The position numbers and the translations under genes are program-made. Shown here piece after piece: positions 6,247 through 10,796 of a stretch of DNA of 10,796 nt. The notes under the pieces were generated by a model that saw only the letters and a list, made by a program, of their open reading frames with translations, was not told the origin of the DNA and did not search any database. The DNA comes from an uncultured Eubacteriales bacterium (GTDB lineage Bacteria; Bacillota; Clostridia; Christensenellales; Borkfalkiaceae). Each line of letters opens with the position of its first letter. Positions within the stretch are counted from its first letter, which is position 1. The DNA is taken from positions 1 through 10,796 of the forward strand of contig URKE01000057.1 of the NCBI GenBank assembly GCA_900548285.1. Direction: 5' to 3'.

Positions 6247-8259
6247 TTAGTTTAACGTTACGTCTTTAAGCCGCTCGTACTTGTTCATCGCCGCCGCGCG
6301 AAGATCGGAAAGGTCTTCCGCTTGCGAAAAAGCGTCGTCGCACAGTTTTTTAGCCGAAAAAATTACCGACGGCGGATAAACGAGATCGCCCAGATCGCTT
6401 AAAAATTTACCGCTTTGCCGCGTTCCCATAAAATCTCCGCTGCCGCGCATTTCAAAGTCTTTTTCCGCGATTTTGAAACCGTCGGACGAAGAACACAGAA
6501 CTTTAAGCCTTTCGAGCGATTTTTCGTCGTCCGACCGCGTGAACAGGAAACAATAACTCTTGTCCGAGCCTCTGCCGACGCGCCCACGCAACTGATGCAG
6601 TTGGGAAAGCCCGAATCTTTCGGCGTTGTAGATAACCATAACGGTTGCGTCGGGAACGTCGATGCCGACTTCGACTACGGTTGTGGAAACGAGCAAATCG
6701 CTCTGTTTTTGTTTGAATTCCGCCATAATCCGCGTTTTTTCCGCGTCCTTCATTTTGCCGTGCAACAGCGAAACGCGCACGCCCGCGAGTTTTGACGAAA
6801 GTTCATCGAACAATTCGTTAACGCTCATAAGCGTTCCCTCTTCATCCTCTTCGATCTTCGGGCAAACGCAGAACACCTGCTTGTCGCTTTTTACCGCGTC
6901 GCGAATAAAGCCGAGCATACCCTCATACTTCCTTTCGGGAACGATAAACGTGGAAACGGGCTGACGACTCTTGGGTTTATCCTTGATTTCGGTAATGTCC
7001 AGATCGCCGTAAAAAATAAGCGAAACCGTTCTCGGGATAGGCGTCGCGCTCATAACGAGAACGTCCGGAATAACCCCCTTTGCCACAAGAGCGCTCCTCT
7101 GCCCCACGCCGAAGCGGTGCTGTTCGTCGCATACGCACATCGAAAGATTAAAAAATTCCACGTCGTCCTGAATCACGGCGTGCGTCCCTACGACGATTTT
7201 CGCCTCACCCGACTTAATCGCCGTCTTAATCTGCTTTTTCTCGGCGGCTTTAGTAGAACCGCTCAGAAAAACTACGTTATAATCGGGAAAAAGCCTTGAA
7301 ATTATCTTATAATTCTGTTCGGCGAGAATTTCCGTGGGCGCAAGCATGACCGCCTGATATCCGCTTTTGACGGCAAAGAATATCGCGCACAGCGCGACGG
7401 CGGTTTTTCCGCTCCCCACGTCGCCCTGCAAAAGTCGGTTCATCGAACGCGGACTCGTAAGGTCGGCGTAAATTTCGTTCACGGCGTGTTTCTGCCCGTC
7501 GGTGAACTCGAAGCCGAATCTTCCGGAGAACTCTCGCAAGTCGTTCGCCGAGCAGGAATACTGATTGATTCTGACCTGCTGTCGGTCGCCCTTGATGAAG
7601 CGGAACGCCGAAACGAGCATAAAATATTCTTCGAGCGCGATTCTTTCCGCCGCAAGTTTCTGAGTTTCCGCGTCTGCGGGCGCGTGAACGTCGATATACG
7701 CCGTTTTCAGATTTTCAAGGTCGTATTTTTTTATCAGTCGTTGCGGAATAACGCTCTTCAGTTCCAGCCCGAAAATCGCGCTTTTTATCGAATCGCGCAG
7801 AACTTTTTGCGTGAGATTGCCCTTTAAAGTGTAAACGGGAACGATTCCTTTGAGGCGCACGTTGTTATCGAGCGGCTCGAACGACGGATTAATTATCGAA
7901 ACGCCGCCGAAATCGCTCTTGACGCGTCCGTAAAAAAGATACTCTTCGCCCGCTTTGAGGTGGCTCATTACGTAAGGCTGATTGAACCAGACCGCAGTGA
8001 AACCGCGCATGCCTTGCTCCACGGCAACGCGCACGCACTTGATTTTCCGCGCGGAAGTAAACATTTTCGGCGCGGTCATGAGTTTGCCGCAAGTGAGAAC
8101 GATATCGTTGTTATAACATTTTTCGAGCGGCGTTATTTTTCTAAGGTCGAGATAATTCCGCGGAAAATGCCTGATAAGATCTTCGGGTGTGAAAATATTG
8201 AGTTTTTCGAGGTCTTTAACGCGTTTGTCGCTTATTCCTCGTATATCCGTTAATTTCAA
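6247..8259 (-). CDS. recG: ATP-dependent DNA helicase RecG
   Basis: This superfamily 2 double-strand DNA translocase remodels stalled replication forks and branch-migrates Holliday junctions and R/D-loops. The 670 residues match the family. An N-terminal helical/wedge region is followed by an OB-like domain (about 50-140). Walker A is GDVGSGKT (279-286), the motif II box is DEQH (378-381), motif III is SATPIPRT (404-411), and motif VI is QLRGRVGRG (556-564). The C-terminal TRG motif, GSGDFMGTRQSG, is near 606-617. The start is TTG at 8257-8259, with AGGAG eight bases upstream (8268-8272), and the N-terminus aligns with usual RecG. An out-of-frame ATG at 8264-8266 sits between that site and the start. 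The gene follows the yloV terminator, so it needs a promoter in 8274-8340, where I found no convincing one. Confidence 0.97.
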   Translation of the reverse strand: MKLTDIRGISDKRVKDLEKLNIFTPEDLIRHFPRNYLDLRKITPLEKCYNNDIVLTCGKLMTAPKMFTSARKIKCVRVAVEQGMRGFTAVWFNQPYVMSHLKAGEEYLFYGRVKSDFGGVSIINPSFEPLDNNVRLKGIVPVYTLKGNLTQKVLRDSIKSAIFGLELKSVIPQRLIKKYDLENLKTAYIDVHAPADAETQKLAAERIALEEYFMLVSAFRFIKGDRQQVRINQYSCSANDLREFSGRFGFEFTDGQKHAVNEIYADLTSPRSMNRLLQGDVGSGKTAVALCAIFFAVKSGYQAVMLAPTEILAEQNYKIISRLFPDYNVVFLSGSTKAAEKKQIKTAIKSGEAKIVVGTHAVIQDDVEFFNLSMCVCDEQHRFGVGQRSALVAKGVIPDVLVMSATPIPRTVSLIFYGDLDITEIKDKPKSRQPVSTFIVPERKYEGMLGFIRDAVKSDKQVFCVCPKIEEDEEGTLMSVNELFDELSSKLAGVRVSLLHGKMKDAEKTRIMAEFKQKQSDLLVSTTVVEVGIDVPDATVMVIYNAERFGLSQLHQLRGRVGRGSDKSYCFLFTRSDDEKSLERLKVLCSSSDGFKIAEKDFEMRGSGDFMGTRQSGKFLSDLGDLVYPPSVIFSAKKLCDDAFSQAEDLSDLRAAAMNKYERLKDVTLN

Positions 8260-8340
8260 ATTTCATTCTCCTCGGAGCGACGGCCGGACAAGAACAAAAC
8301 GATCCTTGCCAAAACGTCGCAATTTACGCGCTGAAAGAAT

Positions 8341-8368
8341 AAAAAAGGCTTTCGACAGGGAAAGCCTT
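8341..8368 (-). terminator. Rho-independent terminator downstream of yloV
   Basis: The arms AAGGCTTTC (8345-8353) and GAAAGCCTT (8360-8368) form a 9-bp stem with a six-base loop. The A run at 8341-8346 gives a U tract after the stem on the minus strand. It lies about 35 bases past the yloV stop and separates that operon from recG. Confidence 0.85.
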
Positions 8369-8403
8369 AAATAATCTACGTTTATGGATTTAATTCGTCA
8401 TCC

Positions 8404-10035
8404 CTATTCGAGCGAAACTATATAATAGTAAATCGGCTGACCGCCGTAAAAAAGTTCCACGTCGAGTTCCGGGTATCTTGCGGCAAGCGTCGCCTGAAGC
8501 GCGACGGCCTCTTCTTCGGTAACGTCGCTGCCATAATACAGATTAACGAGGCTGTGCGCGTTATAACGAAGTTTTTCGATAAGATCGCCCGTGACTTTTG
8601 AAAGGTCTTTTCCCTTCGCAAGTATTTTTTTGTTGTCAAGAGCGATAATATCGCCCTTCGTGAGCGAGAATCCGTCTACTTTCGCATTTCTTACGGCGTA
8701 AGTTACCATACCGGAAGATACGTTGTCGATAGCGTGAATCATCTCGATGAAATTCTCGTCGGCGGTCGCTTCCGGGTTCATGGCAAGCGCGGCGGAAATG
8801 CCTTGCGGTATGCTCTTTGTGGGAACGACGTAAACTTTTTTGCCCTCTATGAGCGATTTCGATTGTTCCGCAGCGAGAATTATGTTTTTATTGTTGGGGA
8901 AAACGAAAATATTTTCCGCGTTGATTTTAATTATAGCGTCGGCGATATCCTGCGCGGACGGATTCATCGTCTGCCCGCCTTCGATAACTCTGTCTACGTT
9001 TATATCTTTGAAAATAGCGGCTATGCCTTCGCCCGAACAGATGGAAAGCATTCCGAGTTCTTTCTTCTCTGCTTCGTATTTTTTGATAAGTTCCCTGTTT
9101 TCCTCGAGCATATTCTCGATTTTGACCTTATCTATTTCGCCGAGTTGAAGGGCTTTGGACAACGCCTGACCGGGATTGTTCGTGTGGACGTGAACTTTGA
9201 CGAATTCGAGATCGCCTATAACGAGAACGCAGTCGCCTATCGTCATAAGATACTCTTTGAGTTTGTCGATATCTGCGAGCGTGGTTTTCTTTTTTAAGTT
9301 GATGATGAAAAATTCAGTACAATAGCCGAATTCGATTGTGCCTAAATTGAGAATATCGGCGTGTTCCATCGAACTGTCGGCTTTAACTTCGGGTTCTTCG
9401 ACGGGCGCGCCCTCGATTTCTTCCCCGACAAGCGCCTTGTACATTCCTCTGTAAATGGTAAGAAGTCCCATTCCGCCGGAATCGACCACGCCTGCTTTTT
9501 TGAGAACGGGAAGAAGCGTCGGCGTTAAATTTACGGCTTCCTCGCCCTTTGCAAGTATCTCCTGGAAGAACGTTTCAAAGTCTTTTGTTTTTCCGCAAAT
9601 AGACGAAGCGTGTTCGGATATCATTCTGCAAACGGTGAGAATCGTTCCTTCCTTGGGCTTTGAAACCGCGCTGTAAGCGATATCCGTCGCGCTCTTCAGT
9701 CCCTTCGCGAAAGTTTTGGTGTCGACTTCGTTATAATCTTTGAGAACGGCGCATATTCCTCTGAAAATCTGCGACGTAATAACGCCCGAATTTCCTCTCG
9801 CCCCGCGAAGCGCGCCTCTCGACACGCTATCCGCCAAATCGGATAAATTATTGCTCTTGCACGCCTTCAGTTCCTTAACCGCAGACTGCATCGTCAAACT
9901 CATATTCGTTCCCGTATCGCCGTCAGGCACAGGGAAAACGTTAAGACTGTCTATATAATCTCTCGAACAGTCGAGAAGTTTGGACGCAGACGTAACCATT
10001 TTGGCAAACATCGCGCCCTTTATCGTTTTTTGCAT
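8404..10035 (-). CDS. fakA: DAK2-domain fatty acid kinase catalytic subunit (FakA/YloV-like)
   Basis: FakA is the ATP-binding subunit of fatty acid kinase. It phosphorylates fatty acids presented by a separate FakB (DegV-family) protein, feeding acyl-phosphate to phospholipid synthesis. The N-terminal DhaL/DAK2 domain (about 1-205) shows the nucleotide/Mg signature NVFPVPDGDTGTNM (32-45, with D38 and D40), GARGNSGV (78-85) and VVDSGGMGLL (183-192). The middle domain has C239 and the HVH pair H282/H284, a pattern known from the FakA metal site. The C-terminal domain runs to residue 543, close to the family length of about 550. No fakB lies in this window. The ATG at 10033-10035 has GGAGG about 11 bases upstream, a somewhat long gap. 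It lies 55 bases after yloU, probably in one operon. The gene symbol rests on family likeness. Confidence 0.92.
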   Translation of the reverse strand: MQKTIKGAMFAKMVTSASKLLDCSRDYIDSLNVFPVPDGDTGTNMSLTMQSAVKELKACKSNNLSDLADSVSRGALRGARGNSGVITSQIFRGICAVLKDYNEVDTKTFAKGLKSATDIAYSAVSKPKEGTILTVCRMISEHASSICGKTKDFETFFQEILAKGEEAVNLTPTLLPVLKKAGVVDSGGMGLLTIYRGMYKALVGEEIEGAPVEEPEVKADSSMEHADILNLGTIEFGYCTEFFIINLKKKTTLADIDKLKEYLMTIGDCVLVIGDLEFVKVHVHTNNPGQALSKALQLGEIDKVKIENMLEENRELIKKYEAEKKELGMLSICSGEGIAAIFKDINVDRVIEGGQTMNPSAQDIADAIIKINAENIFVFPNNKNIILAAEQSKSLIEGKKVYVVPTKSIPQGISAALAMNPEATADENFIEMIHAIDNVSSGMVTYAVRNAKVDGFSLTKGDIIALDNKKILAKGKDLSKVTGDLIEKLRYNAHSLVNLYYGSDVTEEEAVALQATLAARYPELDVELFYGGQPIYYYIVSLE

Positions 10036-10090
10036 TTAAATTAATTCCTCCGAAAACAAGAAAAGCAGAACGTGAACGTCAACCCGGTCG

Positions 10091-10441
10091 TCAGAGTTTT
10101 ACGCCGAGAATATTGACGTTGACCGTGTCCACGATCATACCCGTAAACTGTTCCACTTTGTATTTAACGGCTTTTTTAAGCGATTCCGCAACGGCGGAAA
10201 TCGAAACGCCGAATTTAATGATCACAAATACGTCTATATAAATTCTGTCGCCGGAGGTAGTTACTTTAACTCCCTTGCCACCGGACTCTCTCCTAAGGAG
10301 TTGAGAAACACTGTCCTTAAGCGTTCTCGAAACCATCTCAACGATGCCGTAACATTCGAGAGCGGCATGGGCCGCAACCTTGGCGATCGCCTCGTCGGAT
10401 ATTGAAATTTTTCCGTAAGTATTTGACGTGGTTACTGGCAT
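10091..10441 (-). CDS. yloU: Asp23/Gls24-family envelope stress protein (YloU-like)
   Basis: This 116-residue cytosolic protein of the Asp23/Gls24 family matches YloU in its start (YGKISISDEAIAKVAAHAALECYGIVEM) and its close (VEQFTGMIVDTVNVNILGV). Family members are linked to cell-envelope homeostasis and stress, and often sit beside fatty acid kinase genes, as here. It has no signal peptide or membrane segment. The ATG at 10439-10441 has GGAG six bases upstream. The gene lies first in a probable yloU-yloV operon and is divergent from rpmB, the arrangement seen in Bacillus subtilis. A -35/-10 pair lies just upstream. Its biochemical activity is unknown. Confidence 0.93.
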   Translation of the reverse strand: MPVTTSNTYGKISISDEAIAKVAAHAALECYGIVEMVSRTLKDSVSQLLRRESGGKGVKVTTSGDRIYIDVFVIIKFGVSISAVAESLKKAVKYKVEQFTGMIVDTVNVNILGVKL

Positions 10442-10462
10442 ATTACACTCCTTTATATCGGT

Positions 10463-10491
10463 ATTATACTATATATGCGTTTTTTTTACAA
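10463..10491 (-). promoter_or_regulatory. Promoter of the yloU-yloV operon
   Basis: On the minus strand, TTGTAA (10486-10491) is followed by a 17-base spacer and a perfect TATAAT (10463-10468). The transcription start would be near 10456, giving a leader of about 15 bases that runs straight into the ribosome site. Confidence 0.75.
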
Positions 10492-10560
10492 GGATTTTTC
10501 GGTCGATTTTTTATTTTTGACGGCTTTTTATCTTTTTTTTGAATAATCGACGTTATTTTG

Positions 10561-10589
10561 TTGCTTTTTATTTTTTATTGTGATATAGT
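10561..10589 (+). promoter_or_regulatory. rpmB promoter
   Basis: TATAGT (10584-10589) with TG one base upstream (10581-10582) forms an extended -10. A weak -35, TTGCTT (10561-10566), lies 17 bases before it. The region upstream (10480-10580) is very T-rich, and I see no separate gene or riboswitch in it. Confidence 0.65.
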
Positions 10590-10632
10590 ATCTATGCTTA
10601 ATTTTTAAACAATTCTCATTTGGAGGTGCAGT

Positions 10633-10796
10633 ATGTCGAGAGTTTGCAGCGTTTGCGGAAAAGCGAAATTATCCGGCAATAAAGTCAGCCACAGTAACCG
10701 TAAGACACCGCGTTCTTACAATGCAAACGTTCAGAAAGTCAGAGTTGTAAACGACGGCGTCGTTACTTCTGAATACGTTTGCGCTCGTTGCCTTAA
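10633..10796 (+). CDS. rpmB: 50S ribosomal protein L28, C-terminus cut by window edge
   Basis: The 54 readable residues begin MSRVCSVCGKAKLSGNKVSHSN and continue with RKTPRSYNANVQKVRVV, the conserved L28 signature. L28 is a small component of the large ribosomal subunit. Two CxxC pairs are present (C5/C8 and the CARC near the end), so this is the zinc-binding (C+) form of the protein. The usual length is just over 60 residues, so only a few codons are missing. GGAGG at 10622-10626 lies 6 bases before the ATG. Its position, divergent from yloU, is the conserved Bacillota arrangement. Confidence 0.96.
   Translation, partial: MSRVCSVCGKAKLSGNKVSHSNRKTPRSYNANVQKVRVVNDGVVTSEYVCARCL

Noticed and set aside
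8734..9297. 187-codon open frame opposite the fakA-like gene
   Set aside because: It is antisense to a well-supported gene, with no motif or ribosome site.
10503..10550. Inverted repeat TCGATT / AATCGA upstream of rpmB
   Set aside because: The arms are six bases with a 36-base gap in very T-rich DNA; expected by chance.

Overview
The window reads as a chromosomal stretch of a Bacillota (Firmicutes) bacterium, most likely an uncultured clostridial lineage. The main reason is gene order: rpmB (+) facing a divergent Asp23-family yloU, then a DAK2/FakA-type yloV, then recG, resembles the classical Bacillus/Clostridium rpmB-yloU-yloV-(sda)-recG block. Strong GGAGG-type ribosome sites, sigma-A-like promoters and several TTG starts fit the same group. 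No rRNA, tRNA, CRISPR array, transposase, integrase or riboswitch could be recognised.

Layout: (1) 1-1000 is a visibly AT-richer accessory islet. It holds a four-helix membrane protein with a soluble C-terminal domain (-), facing a 68-residue XRE/Cro-type repressor (+). Two copies of the dyad ACACCRTTTGGTGT sit in the 95-base gap: one lies exactly between the -35 and -10 of the membrane-protein promoter, the other abuts the presumed repressor -10. A 20-bp hairpin at 956-999 separates the islet from aspS. (2) 1051-4087 carries aspS and alr, both on the minus strand, with a clear promoter for aspS between them. (3) 4165-5448 carries an M18 aminopeptidase on the plus strand, divergent from alr across a very compact promoter region and closed by a textbook terminator. 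(4) 5499-5784 is a degenerate tandem array of a 23-base unit with no evident gene, lying between convergent genes and running into the 3' end of a YjbR/MmcQ-family gene. (5) 5753-10441 (-) holds yloU, yloV/fakA-like, a terminator, recG and mmcQ/yjbR. (6) 10633-end is the start of rpmB (+), cut by the window edge.

Functionally the conserved genes are housekeeping: Asp-tRNA charging, D-alanine for peptidoglycan, peptide turnover, fatty-acid phosphorylation and envelope-associated functions, replication-fork rescue, and ribosome assembly. The two things beyond routine annotation are the repressor/membrane-protein switch with paired operators, and the 23-bp array. Neither can be assigned a known system from sequence alone. 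All motif and residue positions were counted by hand and no database comparison was made.
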